Source: Gemmatimonadota bacterium | Lineage (GTDB): Bacteria > Gemmatimonadota > Gemmatimonadetes > Gemmatimonadales > GWC2-71-9 | Length of the DNA stretch: 64,000 nucleotides | NCBI GenBank assembly: GCA_016704275.1 | Contig: JADJAK010000006.1 | Location: forward strand, 264,061 to 328,060 | Direction: 5' to 3' | In this document: positions 27,937-37,343 of the stretch, one piece after another | Layout of the letters: each line of letters begins with the position of its first letter | How positions within the stretch are numbered: position 1 is the stretch's first letter | Translations under genes and position numbers: made by a program | Notes under the pieces: model-generated | The model's input: the letters and a program-made list of their open reading frames with translations, nothing else | Database searches by the model: none | Told to the model about the DNA's origin: nothing

Positions 27937-28410
27937 CTACTTCTTCGATCGCAGTGACTGGATGGTCACCGGCCCGAGCCCGGTATGCACGAACGGGATC
28001 CGATTGCGGGCAATCGCCTGGTCGACCAACGCCACGACGGCCGGACGCTTCAGGGTCGCCGCGCTCTCCACGGTGATCCACCGGGTCAGCTTGGCAGTGC
28101 CCTGCAGGAGCTTCTCCGGATCGGCCAATCCCTTGCCCGGATTGAAGTACACCCGGACCTCGTCCTCGCTCGTGCGGATGCCGAGAATGCCCTCCATGCC
28201 GCGGCCGCTCGGCGAGAAGCTCAGGACGACACAGTCGGCATATTCATAAACCAACTCATGGGCCGCAGGGAGACGCGCCCGCAGCCATCGGCGCACGGTG
28301 GCGGTGAGTCGTTGCTGCGTGGGGGCGATCGTGGCCAGCAAGGCACGCATCGTCGATTCCGCTGCGCGTCGCTCGGCCGCAGGCTGGCTGCTTGGCGCTG
28401 AAGGGCTCAC
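27937..28410 (-). CDS. DUF1801-type small protein
   Basis: A 157-residue protein. The layout VRRWLRARLPAAHELVYEYADCVVLSFSPSG followed by GIRTSEDEVRVYFNPGKGLADPEKLLQG and a C-terminal AIARN resembles the DUF1801 / YdhG fold found in many soil bacteria; its biochemical role is unknown. The start is a GTG at 28410 overlapping the stop of the upstream DHFR-like gene (GTGA), so the two are translationally coupled. Confidence 0.7.
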   Translation of the reverse strand: MSPSAPSSQPAAERRAAESTMRALLATIAPTQQRLTATVRRWLRARLPAAHELVYEYADCVVLSFSPSGRGMEGILGIRTSEDEVRVYFNPGKGLADPEKLLQGTAKLTRWITVESAATLKRPAVVALVDQAIARNRIPFVHTGLGPVTIQSLRSKK

Positions 28411-29060
28411 GATGGCTCCCGACGCAGCACCACGTGCGTCGCCTTCTCCGTGGATGCACTCGCGACACACCGGTAGCCCAGCCCCCGCATGTCGACGCCC
28501 TCGAAGAGCCGCTCGCCCGCGCCAAGGAAGACCGGGGCAATCGCCAGGTGCAGTTCGTCGATGAGGCCCGCACGCAGGTACTGCTGAATCGTGCTCGCTC
28601 CGCCACCGATCCGCACGTCGCGGTCGCCCGCCGCCTCGCGTGCGCGGTCCAGCGCCTCGTGAATACCGCCCGTCACGAAGTGGAAGGTCGTGCCGCCCTC
28701 CATCTCGAGGGGTGGCCGCGCATGATGCGTCAACACGAAGACGGGAAAGTGATACGGTGGATTCTCCCCCCACCATCCCTTCCATTCCATGTCCGGCCAC
28801 GGGCCGCGGATGGGCCCGAACATGTTCCGCCCCAGAATCCACGACCCGACGTTCCGGAAGCCGCGCGCGGCGAAGTCGTCGTCCACCCCGGTGGTGCCGT
28901 CCTCGTTGCCGAACAAGGCGCGCTGCAGGGTGCGCGTCGGGAAGAGCCACTGATGCAGATCAGGCCCGCCAACGCCGAGGGGATTGCTGAGGTCCTGATG
29001 CGGGCCTGCGCCGTAACCGTCAAGGGAGATGGTATAGCTCTCGACTCGAACTCGCGTCAT
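28407..29060 (-). CDS. Dihydrofolate-reductase-like (RibD C-domain) protein
   Basis: A 217-residue protein. VRVESYTISLDGYGAGP is the standard opening of the RibD-C/DHFR-like family, NVGSWILGRNMFGPIRGPW the cofactor-side helix, and VRIGGGASTIQQYLRAGLIDELHLAIAPV the NADPH-binding glycine loop and following helix. These proteins are annotated as deaminase/reductases, but many are uncharacterised and not true folate enzymes. It is coupled to the DUF1801 gene. A second, more distant member of the family lies at 38956. Confidence 0.88.
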   Translation of the reverse strand: MTRVRVESYTISLDGYGAGPHQDLSNPLGVGGPDLHQWLFPTRTLQRALFGNEDGTTGVDDDFAARGFRNVGSWILGRNMFGPIRGPWPDMEWKGWWGENPPYHFPVFVLTHHARPPLEMEGGTTFHFVTGGIHEALDRAREAAGDRDVRIGGGASTIQQYLRAGLIDELHLAIAPVFLGAGERLFEGVDMRGLGYRCVASASTEKATHVVLRREPS

Positions 29061-29291
29061 CTGGATTTTCCTGGGGGCATTGGCCTTTCACTCGGGGCAC
29101 CGACGGTGGCTCGACAGGTGGGAGCGCCCTCAATCTCCAATCCCGTCATCGCGCCGGCAAGTGCGGTCTCCCCGACGATACGCAGACGGACCGACCTCCT
29201 GGGCGGGGCGACGTAACGGTCCCTTCACATCCCTCGCGCGATGGCGGTGCCGCCTGCAGATTAGTGGCTCTCCCCTCGTCAGGAACCGTGG

Positions 29292-30830
29292 ATGCATCGT
29301 CGCTCCTTTCTCGACCTGGCGCGCTACGCCGCGCTGGCCGCCGTCATTCCCACCGAATGGCGCGTCCGCCTGCGCCCCTCCTTCCGGGCCGATCCCTTTG
29401 CCCTCGGCGTCGCCTCCGGAGATCCCACCGCCACCAGCGTGATGCTGTGGACGCGGCTCGCGCCCGAGCCGCTGGTGCCCGGGTACGGGATGGACGCGGT
29501 GCGCACGGCCGTGCGCTGGGAGCTGGCCGCCGACGAGGCCTTCAGCCGCGTGATCCAGAAGGGGCAAGCCACCGCCGCCCCGGAACTGGGCCACAGCGTG
29601 CACGTCGACGCCACGGGGCTCGAGCCCGGCCGTGACTACTTCTACCGCTTCATGGCCGGGGATGCGGTGAGTGCCATCGGCCGGACGCGCACCACCCCGG
29701 CAGCAGGCGCGATCGACTCGCTGCGGCTCGGCGTCGCCGGCTGCCAGGGCTACGAGGCGGGCTACTACACCGCGTTCGCGCACATGGCCAGGGAGCGCTT
29801 CGACCTGATCGCCCATACCGGCGACTACATCTACGAGTACAGCGGCCGCGATGGCAACGTGCGCAAGCACGCGACGATCGAGATCTCCTCGCTCGAGCAC
29901 TACCGCATGCGCTACGCCCAGTACAAGACCGATCAGGACCTCCAGGCCGCCCATGCGAGCTGTCCCTGGCTCGTCACCTGGGACGACCACGAGGTCGACA
30001 ACAACTATGCCGGCTCGGTCGGCGAGAACGGGATGGAGTCCGAGGAGCAGATGCGTGCCCGTCGGGCCATGGCCTATCAGGCGTGGTGGGAGAACCAGCC
30101 GGTGCGGGTGCCGCGGGTTCGGTCGTGGGCGGAGCTGACCATTCACCGGACCACGGCGTGGGGCAGCCTCGCGCAGCTGTGGACGCTCGACACCCGCCAG
30201 TATCGCAGCGATCAGCCATGCAACGACGGCAATCGCGTCGTGCCGTGTGGGGACTGGGGCAGTGCGCAGCACACCATGCTTGGTGACGCCCAGGAATCGT
30301 GGCTCACCGCAGGGTTGGGCGCGAACCGCGCACGGTGGCAGGTGCTCGCGCAGCAGGTGATGATGGCACCGTTCGACTTCCGTGCCGGACCCGAGGCCCA
30401 GCTCTCGATGGATCAGTGGAGCGGCTACCCCGCAGCCCGCGACCGCCTGCTCGGCACGATCGCCAAGCGCGCACCGAACCGGACCGTCGTGCTCACCGGT
30501 GATATCCACTCCGCCTGGGTGAACGAACTGAGCGCCGACTTCCGCCGCCCGGGCGCCCCCATCGTGGCCGCGGAGTTTGTCGGGACCAGTATCGCCTCAG
30601 GCGGCGATGGGGCCGATCGCTCCGGTGGCGTCAATGAAGCTTCACTGGCCGAGAACCCGCACACCAAATGGCAGAACGCGCGGCGCGGCTACTTGAGTTG
30701 CCGAGTCACGCCGGAGGCGTGGCACACCGACTATCGCACCGTGCCGTACATCACGCGGCCGGGCGCGCCGGTGGAAACGGCGAGCCGGTGGCGCGTCGAG
30801 CACGGGGTAGCGGGAATTCAGAAGGTCTGA
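29292..30830 (+). CDS. phoD: Alkaline phosphatase D (PhoD-type phosphodiesterase/monoesterase)
   Basis: A 512-residue protein with an N-terminal signal (HRRSFLDLARYAALAAVIP; one arginine pair, Tat-like). It has the PhoD N-domain (ADPFALGVASGDPTATSVMLWTRL) and the metallophosphoesterase core: LGVAGCQGYEAGYY, LIAHTGDYIYEY, LVTWDDHEVDNNY, and VVLTGDIHSAWVNEL with metal ligands. FVGTSIASGGDG is a late conserved block. PhoD enzymes release phosphate from mono- and diesters outside the cytoplasm, often under phosphate limitation. I see no Pho box. It is followed by a convergent alkaline-phosphatase-like gene. Confidence 0.93.
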   Translation: MHRRSFLDLARYAALAAVIPTEWRVRLRPSFRADPFALGVASGDPTATSVMLWTRLAPEPLVPGYGMDAVRTAVRWELAADEAFSRVIQKGQATAAPELGHSVHVDATGLEPGRDYFYRFMAGDAVSAIGRTRTTPAAGAIDSLRLGVAGCQGYEAGYYTAFAHMARERFDLIAHTGDYIYEYSGRDGNVRKHATIEISSLEHYRMRYAQYKTDQDLQAAHASCPWLVTWDDHEVDNNYAGSVGENGMESEEQMRARRAMAYQAWWENQPVRVPRVRSWAELTIHRTTAWGSLAQLWTLDTRQYRSDQPCNDGNRVVPCGDWGSAQHTMLGDAQESWLTAGLGANRARWQVLAQQVMMAPFDFRAGPEAQLSMDQWSGYPAARDRLLGTIAKRAPNRTVVLTGDIHSAWVNELSADFRRPGAPIVAAEFVGTSIASGGDGADRSGGVNEASLAENPHTKWQNARRGYLSCRVTPEAWHTDYRTVPYITRPGAPVETASRWRVEHGVAGIQKV

Positions 30831-30842
30831 AGCGCGCTGGCC

Positions 30843-31828
30843 TCAGCGTGCACGCGGCCGCAGGAAGGAGACGCCTTCCATCTGCCCTGCCACCGCCGCC
30901 GGCGCGGAGATGCCCAGGTACTGCAGGATCGAGGGCGCGATGTCCACGATCGCCAGCGCTCCATTCGTGAAGCGCGGACCGAGCGCCGACTGGTTGGTCA
31001 CGATCCACGTCGTGCGCTCACGGACGGACTGCCCACCGTGACCCTTGCCCGTTGGCGCATCGCGCCCGTGGTCGGTGGTCACGACGATCATCCACTCTTC
31101 GCCCATCGCCTGACGCTGCTTGACCGCCTCCCAGATGCGCCCCACCCGGGCATCCGCCTGCCGCACCGCCGTGTCGAACCCCTCGCCGTCGCCGTTGGCA
31201 TGCGCGGCGTCGTCGGTGTGCTGGAGATAGACCCACGAAAGGTCCGGACCCTTCGCCGCGATGTACGCGGCGGCGTCCGTGCCACGCGTTCATCGATGGC
31301 CAGGATGTATTTCGACGCCGGATCGTGCGGGAAGGCGACGGTGTCCCGCTCGAAGCCGTCGGCGGCATGATCGAGCCGGAAGTTGCCTGCGTCGGGGCGG
31401 CCTTCGCCGAGGAGCACCGTCCGGTTGTCGAGCCAGGTGGAGAAGATCGCGGTCTGGCGGGAGGGATCGACCGACTCGACGATCCGGAAGATGTTCCAGT
31501 AGTCGTAGTTGGGCGACAGCTTGCTGTTCCCGCGGACGTTGTGCTTGTTGGCCCACGTCGCCGTCAGCAGGCTGATGTAGCCGGGCGCCGAGATGGTCGG
31601 TGTCTCGGTGGGGCCACCCAGTTCGCCGCCGACATGGGCGCGCGCATAGCCGCCGGCCGCCGCGATCGCATCGATCGACGGCGTGGCCACCCGTTCGATC
31701 ACATCGGCCGGGATGCCATCGAGGATGATGAAGACCGCTTTGCGCGGCGCCGCCGCGGTCCTGGCAAGTGGCTGGCCGCAGGCCGACACCAGGGAGAGGC
31801 TGAGGAGGAATGGCAGAAGTGTGCGCAT
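30843..31828 (-). pseudogene. Alkaline-phosphatase/nucleotide-pyrophosphatase superfamily lipoprotein, one frameshift
   Basis: Both halves of the domain are present in two frames joined near 31280. From the ATG at 31828: lipobox LVSACG, AVFIILDGIPADVIE (metal aspartate), then PTISAPGYISLLTATWANKHNV with the threonine nucleophile region. After a one-base deficit the second frame gives YIAAKGPDLSWVYLQHTDDAAHANGD (histidine ligand), MIVVTTDHGRDAPTG and GKGHGGQS. The span is one base short of a multiple of three, so a single restored base would give an intact enzyme of about 328 residues. Either a fresh mutation or a sequencing error. Confidence 0.8.
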
Positions 31829-31859
31829 CGTTCCGGTGCGGTCCTCAGGAGTTCGGGTC

Positions 31860-32777
31860 CTATCGGGCTTCACGCGTGTAGTCGAAGCGCCGGGGCGTGC
31901 CACCCTTCATGAAGCCGATCGTGGCGCGCAGCGCTCCGTCGGCCGAGAGCTCGTAGACGATCCGCTTCGGATAGTCGTTGCGCGGGTTGTCGAAGACGGC
32001 GCGGCTCTTCGTCAGCTCGGTGAGCACGAACACTGTTGGCGGAGCGCCGCCGGGCTGGGCGATGTAGACCAGCCCGCTGTCACGCTCGACGATGCGCAGG
32101 TACTCGAACGCCGACATCTTGCCGCGGGAGACCGTCCGCGAGGTGGCGAGCATCGCACCGCCCAGTGCGGGGCTCCATCGCTCCTCGATCGACGACCCCG
32201 AGCTCCTCGTCCCCACCCATGGGCCGGCCAGCCACGCCATGTCGCCAATGGCGGCCTTGATCGGCGCGGGCATCGCGATGTCTTCGGCGTGGCGGTAGAG
32301 CGCGACCGATTCATACGGGCCGGCCGCTGCGGACGCGGCGCGTACGAGCAGCCCCTCGGGCGTGATGCGGAACTCGCGCCGAATCAGCCCGTCGGGCGTG
32401 TTGGTGGAGCTGCGGACGAAGTTCACCTGATAGGTGAACGCATCGTCCTTCGACGCGCCGCGGTAGTGCACCGCCTGCGTCGGCTCCGTGATGGTGGTGG
32501 TGGCTCCGTCGAGGGCAACCCGCACGTTGGTGTGCCCGGAGCCATGGCCGCGCACCAGGATGACCGCGCCCTGCTCCACGCGCATCGAGAAGGTGGAGCT
32601 CATCGGCGGACCGAGTTGCTCGAGGGCGCGCCCCTCGGTGCGGTCCTCGACGTAGATCCATTCCCCTTCCAGGGCGCGCAACCCCTGGGCCTGCGCCGAC
32701 AACGTGTCTGGCGTCGCCGTGGCGCCGAGGGTGGCGAGCAGGGCGACGATGATGGTTGGCCGGAATCGTGGCTGCAT
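31860..32777 (-). CDS. Secreted DUF6265-type protein
   Basis: A 305-residue protein with a signal peptide (TIIVALLATLGATATPDTLSAQ). The C-terminal half reads DMAWLAGPWVGT, SIEERWSPALGGAMLATSRTV and FEYLRIVERDSGLVYIAQPGG, a pattern I associate with DUF6265, common in Bacteroidota and Gemmatimonadota secreted proteins. The N-terminal half is a separate lipocalin-like beta domain (LRALEGEWIYVEDRTEG). The ATG at 32777 is chosen since the signal sequence follows it. Function unknown. Confidence 0.75.
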   Translation of the reverse strand: MQPRFRPTIIVALLATLGATATPDTLSAQAQGLRALEGEWIYVEDRTEGRALEQLGPPMSSTFSMRVEQGAVILVRGHGSGHTNVRVALDGATTTITEPTQAVHYRGASKDDAFTYQVNFVRSSTNTPDGLIRREFRITPEGLLVRAASAAAGPYESVALYRHAEDIAMPAPIKAAIGDMAWLAGPWVGTRSSGSSIEERWSPALGGAMLATSRTVSRGKMSAFEYLRIVERDSGLVYIAQPGGAPPTVFVLTELTKSRAVFDNPRNDYPKRIVYELSADGALRATIGFMKGGTPRRFDYTREAR

Positions 32778-32856
32778 GGCGGAGCCTCCACTGGTGGTGC
32801 GATCGCGCCCACATGGCGACATGGCGAATATACCAGCCCGTCGAAGCGGTGCGCCG

Positions 32857-33462
32857 TCAGCGCGTGCCGAGAGGACGCATGGCCGCGTAGTAGTGATTCC
32901 CGCCTTCATCAACGTCCGTGGCACCGACACTGAGACCGACCTCGGCGAGGGCCTCGCCATACGCCTCGGCGCCCAGCGACTGCGACGCGCGGCCGGTGAG
33001 CGAGTCGGTCCAACGGCACGGCTCCACCGGTGCGGTGAAGAGGAACTGCCCGCCGGGTCGCAGTGCCGCTGCGACCCGGCGAATCACGTCCCGTTGCGCG
33101 GACTCCGACAGCAGGAAGAGCAGCCCAATGGCCACCACCCCGTCGAAGGTCCGATTGAAGAACGTCGAGTCCTCGACGGCCTCGCACACGACCGCCGCGT
33201 GCGGGAATCGATCTCGAAACCCCGCCACCAGGCTTGGGGAGGCGTCGACGCCATGGACGTCGAAGCCACACGTCAGCAATGTCTCCGCGATCGGCACGCC
33301 ACTTCCGCACCCCAAGTCGAGCACGGCACCCCCCGGCCGCACTGACCGCGCCCACGCCCGGACGGCGCCCACCCCGGCGCGCGATCGCACGGCCATGAAC
33401 GTGGCGGCCACGTCTTCCCAGCCGTTCGATCGGTCATCGGGGTGTGCTTGGTCTGGTGCCAT
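32857..33462 (-). CDS. Class I SAM-dependent methyltransferase
   Basis: A 201-residue enzyme: GGAVLDLGCGSGVPIAETLL is motif I, FDVHGVDASPSLVAGF motif II, and AALRPGGQFLFTAPVEP the later strand. WEDVAATFMAVRSRAGV at the start is typical of small-molecule methyltransferases of this type. The ATG at 33462 is preferred to a TTG at 33486 that would overlap the stop of the upstream serine hydrolase. Substrate unknown. Confidence 0.85.
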   Translation of the reverse strand: MAPDQAHPDDRSNGWEDVAATFMAVRSRAGVGAVRAWARSVRPGGAVLDLGCGSGVPIAETLLTCGFDVHGVDASPSLVAGFRDRFPHAAVVCEAVEDSTFFNRTFDGVVAIGLLFLLSESAQRDVIRRVAAALRPGGQFLFTAPVEPCRWTDSLTGRASQSLGAEAYGEALAEVGLSVGATDVDEGGNHYYAAMRPLGTR

Positions 33463-33482
33463 GTCTGCGCTCGAAAACGAGG

Positions 33483-35264
33483 TCAAGAATTCGAACCTGC
33501 CCGAGTACAGCGCAGGTCGCGGACCGAGTCCTCGCCCGGCGGAGTCGACACGACCAGTTCGCTCACCCGGCCGGCGCGATCGCGACGGAACTGCAGTCGC
33601 GCCGACACGGCGCCGTCCGGCCCGAAGCCTCGCAGGTATTGGTCGCGGGCCACTGGCCGGAGGGTCAGGTCAACCTGACCGGGCCGGCGCAATAAGAGCT
33701 TTGCACCGCGAGCCTCAAGCTGCCATCCGGCATCGAGGTCCGGGCAAGACCAGAACCCGGCATACTCGGCGATGGCGACGGCGGACGGTCGCCAGATTGC
33801 CGCATCCGTGACCCGCTCGGATGCGCCGATGGGTTCGTCGTTCCAGGACATCTCCAGCCGCAGGGGACCGCCCGAAGCCGTTGGCCGGAACGTAAATCGC
33901 CCCACCACGCCCGTGCGCCCAACCTCGAAGAAGCGACCATCGCCGGCAGGTGTCATCGGATAGAACACTTCGTCCGTCGCATCGTCGAAGACGACCTCCC
34001 CCAGGACGCCCTGCCGCACCTCGATGGGCCACACGTCCCACGGGTCGTCGATCGGCCGATAGGTGCCGGCATACCGCGCGAGTGCGTCGGGCGGCAACAC
34101 GACGGCGGTGGGCGCTGGCGCGCGTTTGCTCGCCGGACTCATTGCAGCCCCGAGATAGATGTCCGCCACACGCTCAGCCAACCGCGGCGCCTCGAGATCG
34201 TCGGAGTTGCAGAGCGTGGCGACAGTGAATCGCTGCTCCGGAAATCGCAAAAACACAGCGTGCGTGCCCGGGGGGTGGCCACGGCGCCAAATGGTCTTGA
34301 GCCCCCGGTACACGCCGAGTCGGAGGCCATAGGCGTACGGGATGGTGTCGCCGCTCGGAAGCACCGGTCGGCTGAGCATGCGCGCGATCGTCGCCTCTCC
34401 GCCCACCAGTGGTCGGTCGAAATTGCGGTCAAAGCGGGCGAGATCTTCGACCGAGGCATAGACGTTGTCCCCACCAAATGTCTGCGAGGTGGGGAACTCG
34501 ACGCTCGGCCCCTCGAGCGAGACGGAGTGACCGAAGGCCCGGTCTCTCGAAGCGTTAGTGCTTCGGTCGTCAACGAAACTCGCATGCATTCCCAAGGGGG
34601 CGAACACCGCCTGCTGCATGTGTTGACCGAACGGAACGCCGACGACGCGCTGGATGATCAGACCGAGTACACCGAAGTCCGTGTGACTGTACTCGTGCCG
34701 CGTTCCCGGCTCGAAGTTCAGGCCACGTTGCGACGCGATGAGGCGGAGGAACTGCGTCTGGGTCGTGACGTCTCGTCCGGCAAGCACCTCGAGTGTCCCG
34801 AAATCGCGGAGGCCACTGGTGTGCTGCAACAGATCGAACACGCGGATCGGGCGGCCATAGTCTGGGAGTTCCGGCACCCAGCGACGCACGTCGTCGTCCA
34901 GGGCGAGCTGGCCGCGCTCCACCAGCATGAGCGCCGCAAGTGCGGTGAACGGCTTCGAGGCGGAGCCCAGGTTGAACGTCGAACGCGAGGTGAGCGGGCG
35001 TCCGTCCTCGATGCTCGCAACCCCATACCCGCGCGCGAGCACGATCTCGCCGCTACGGTAGACGCCGACGGCACAGCCCGGCGCGTCCGGACGGATCGTG
35101 CTGCGAAAGAGTGAGTCGACCTGCGCGGACTGCACCGAGTTCCGCGAGTCAGGCGCGGCGGAGCAACCGGTCGTGGTCGCGATGATCGCCAGTCCGGCAC
35201 AGATCGCGACGCGCCGGTCGCGTCGGTAGCCTGGAGTAGCCAATTCAGGCCTCGCTGGCGGCAA
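33483..35264 (-). CDS. Serine hydrolase, beta-lactamase class C-like (lipoprotein)
   Basis: A 593-residue protein with a lipoprotein-type signal ending TTTGCSA. The catalytic domain has the SxxK motif in FNLGSASKPFTALAAL, a YxN-equivalent in HEYSHTDFGVLG, and an HxG-type third motif around RRGHPPGTHAVF. After about residue 380 a beta-rich tail (YAGTYRPIDDPWDVW, YAGFWSCPDL) forms one or two lipocalin-like domains common in this family. It is probably a periplasmic peptidase/esterase of the Pab87/EstB type rather than a resistance enzyme. The start is a TTG (35264 or 35243), as no ATG precedes the signal peptide. Confidence 0.85.
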   Translation of the reverse strand: MPPARPELATPGYRRDRRVAICAGLAIIATTTGCSAAPDSRNSVQSAQVDSLFRSTIRPDAPGCAVGVYRSGEIVLARGYGVASIEDGRPLTSRSTFNLGSASKPFTALAALMLVERGQLALDDDVRRWVPELPDYGRPIRVFDLLQHTSGLRDFGTLEVLAGRDVTTQTQFLRLIASQRGLNFEPGTRHEYSHTDFGVLGLIIQRVVGVPFGQHMQQAVFAPLGMHASFVDDRSTNASRDRAFGHSVSLEGPSVEFPTSQTFGGDNVYASVEDLARFDRNFDRPLVGGEATIARMLSRPVLPSGDTIPYAYGLRLGVYRGLKTIWRRGHPPGTHAVFLRFPEQRFTVATLCNSDDLEAPRLAERVADIYLGAAMSPASKRAPAPTAVVLPPDALARYAGTYRPIDDPWDVWPIEVRQGVLGEVVFDDATDEVFYPMTPAGDGRFFEVGRTGVVGRFTFRPTASGGPLRLEMSWNDEPIGASERVTDAAIWRPSAVAIAEYAGFWSCPDLDAGWQLEARGAKLLLRRPGQVDLTLRPVARDQYLRGFGPDGAVSARLQFRRDRAGRVSELVVSTPPGEDSVRDLRCTRAGSNS

Positions 35265-35453
35265 GTGCCGGTTGGGCGGGACGCCACGCGTCGGGAGTGG
35301 CGTGCGGCGAGACGCTTGGATTCAGCTCCCGGCGAAGGATACGAGCGCCGAGCGAACCAAGGCAATTGCGAGCGCCCGTCCCGGCTGTGCGCCACCGGTT
35401 GCCCGGTGGCGCGTCCGGTGCGAATTTGACCAGATCCCTTTCAGAGAATCCCG

Positions 35454-36283
35454 ATGCTTCGGTACCGCGTGGCCGCCCTGGCAGTGCTTGCCGCATGCTG
35501 GACCATGACCGCCAATCCGCTCGCCGCCCAGTCGCGCCCGCCGGTGCCGGGACAGCCGTACCAGTACTGGGACGTCCTCGAAGCCGATGGGGCGGCGCGG
35601 AAGATTTACTTCCGCAATGACCTGGAGTACGCGATCACCATCACGGAGGTGACGATCTCCCGCTGCGAAAACACCCTTCAAGTGTGCGGCACCTATCCTG
35701 CCAAGCTGCTCGTCGATCCAGGAAAGACCGTGATGGCCTTCCGGGTCGAGCGAGACGACCGGAAACTGGGGTGGAGTTGGGCGTACTCCTTCCGCACCTC
35801 GGCCACGGGCAAGCCCAGCGCGCCGCCCCCGAGCGAAGCGCCGCGGGCCATGACGCCGACCGGGCCGATCATGGTGAAGGCGGTCCCCGTGGATTCGCTG
35901 GTGCCGATCGTGGCGGCGACGGAGGAGAATGCATCCTGCGGGAAGATCACCGTGCCGAACCTTCCCGAGGGACACCGGGCGTTCGTGATGCTGTTCGGGC
36001 CGGCGAAGCAGCAGCCCGTGCGGATGGTGATGGTGCGCGTCGATGACAACAATGCGCCGTACGACTATCGCGACCAGCGGGTGAGATCGGCGACAACCTC
36101 GCCGATCCCTACCGATCGATCGTCACGATCGACTTCCTGCGCCAGAGCGCGATCGTGCAGAACAGCGGACACGGGGAGCCACCGACGGTGTTCCGCGCGA
36201 CCGGCCTGGCCATCAAGACGGCCGCCTCGCTCGGCAACCCGGCGGCGGTGGTGGCGAGGATAGTGAAGGAGTGTGGCAAGTAG
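35454..36283 (+). pseudogene. Secreted protein of unknown family, one frameshift near its end
   Basis: From ATG 35454 there is a signal peptide (AALAVLAACWTMTANPLAAQ) and a beta-rich domain (WDVLEADGAARKIYFRND, TITEVTISRCENTLQVCG). The frame breaks near 36079 at CAGCGGGTGAG. The next frame continues with GEIGDNLADPYRSIVTIDFL and ends properly at 36283 with a helical tail (VVARIVKECGK). The span is one base short of a multiple of three, so one missing base explains it. I do not recognise the family. Confidence 0.65.
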
Positions 36284-36334
36284 CGGGTGCGCCCCGGAAG
36301 CTACGCCGGGCCTGACGGGCCTTGGCCCATGGGC

Positions 36335-36378
36335 TTGACGGCTCTGTTTTGGTATTGTATATAACCATATCCTTATGG
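36335..36378 (+). promoter_or_regulatory. Promoter and dyad operator of the second ArsR-SRPBCC unit
   Basis: TTGACG (36335-36340), a 17-bp spacer and TATATA (36358-36363) form a good sigma-70 promoter. Immediately downstream CCATA (36365-36369) faces TATGG (36374-36378), and ATAACC at 36361 faces GGTTAT just before the start codon. These dyads sit at the transcription start, a typical place for ArsR autorepression. Confidence 0.7.
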
Positions 36379-36390
36379 AAAGAGGTGGTT

Positions 36391-36744
36391 ATGTACGCTT
36401 CGGAATACCTCGACCTCACCTTCGCCGCCCTGGCCGACCCCACGCGCCGCGCCATCCTGGCGCGCCTGGCGACGGGTGAGGCCACCGTGACGGAACTCGC
36501 CAAGCCGTTCGCGATGAGCCAGCCGGCCATTTCCAAGCACCTGAAAGTGCTGGAGCGCGCCGGCCTCATCTCGATCGGCGTCGATGCTCAGCGGCGTCCC
36601 CGCAAGCTGGAACCGAAGCGACTGGCAGAGGCCGTCGATTGGATCGAGCGGTACCGCGAGATCTTCGAACAGAACTACCAGCGGCTCGATACGCTGCTGG
36701 AGGTGCTTCAGGCCCCGCCGTCCAAGCGCAAGACCACCAGGTAG
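36391..36744 (+). CDS. ArsR-family transcriptional regulator
   Basis: A 117-residue winged-helix protein: LDLTFAALADPTRRAILARLATG, then VTELAKPFAMSQPAISKHLKVLERAGLI (recognition helix) and the wing. This is the compact ArsR type that pairs with AHSA1-domain partners; it lacks metal-binding cysteines. The ATG at 36391 follows AGAGGTGG. It is followed 44 bp later by an SRPBCC gene, and the two almost certainly form an operon under the dyad-bearing promoter upstream. Confidence 0.93.
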   Translation: MYASEYLDLTFAALADPTRRAILARLATGEATVTELAKPFAMSQPAISKHLKVLERAGLISIGVDAQRRPRKLEPKRLAEAVDWIERYREIFEQNYQRLDTLLEVLQAPPSKRKTTR

Positions 36745-36788
36745 CCCAGGTCGGCGCGCCATCACGACTACGTACCCAGGAGAAGCCG

Positions 36789-37286
36789 ATGCCCAAGCCC
36801 GCCGAAGTGACCTTGCCGAATGATCGGGACGTGTGCGTCACACGCACGTTCAATGCGCCCCGCCAATTGGTGTGGGATGCGCATGTCAGGCCAGACCTCG
36901 TGCGGCAATGGCAGGGCTATGACGGCTGGGACATGCCGGTGTGCGACATGGATGTCCGTGTCGGCGGCAGCTACAAGTGGCTGTGGAGAAACCTCGAGGA
37001 CGGCCAACAGTTCGGCTTCTTCGGCACCTTCACCGCCGTCGACGAACCGTCCACGCTCGTCCACGAACAGTTCTTCGATCCGGGGAATGCGGGCTTCGCC
37101 ATGCCCGTTGGCGATCCCTGCATCGTGTCACTGGCACTCCGTGAAGACAACGGCATCACGACGCTTCTCTGCACCATGACGTTCGCCTCGAAGGAAGCGC
37201 GCGAGGACGCGGTCTCCACCGGCATGGCCGAGGGCATGGAGCATAGCTACACCCGCCTCGATGAACTCTGCTTGGGAGCGGCGTGA
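36789..37286 (+). CDS. SRPBCC / AHSA1-family protein
   Basis: A 165-residue START-like protein: VTRTFNAPRQLVWDAHVRPDLVRQW, then MPVCDMDVRVGGSYKWLWRN and FFGTFTAVDEPSTLVHEQFFD, the standard AHSA1 pattern, ending in a long helix (AEGMEHSYTRLDEL). These proteins bind small hydrophobic ligands; the paired ArsR may respond to the same compound. It is an independent version of the ArsR-SRPBCC pair found at 1407-2833, with opposite internal spacing. Confidence 0.9.
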   Translation: MPKPAEVTLPNDRDVCVTRTFNAPRQLVWDAHVRPDLVRQWQGYDGWDMPVCDMDVRVGGSYKWLWRNLEDGQQFGFFGTFTAVDEPSTLVHEQFFDPGNAGFAMPVGDPCIVSLALREDNGITTLLCTMTFASKEAREDAVSTGMAEGMEHSYTRLDELCLGAA

Positions 37287-37343
37287 AGGAGGCGTGCGAT
37301 TGGCTATCCGGCCAAACACCACCCCTGTGACACTGCTGCCGCG

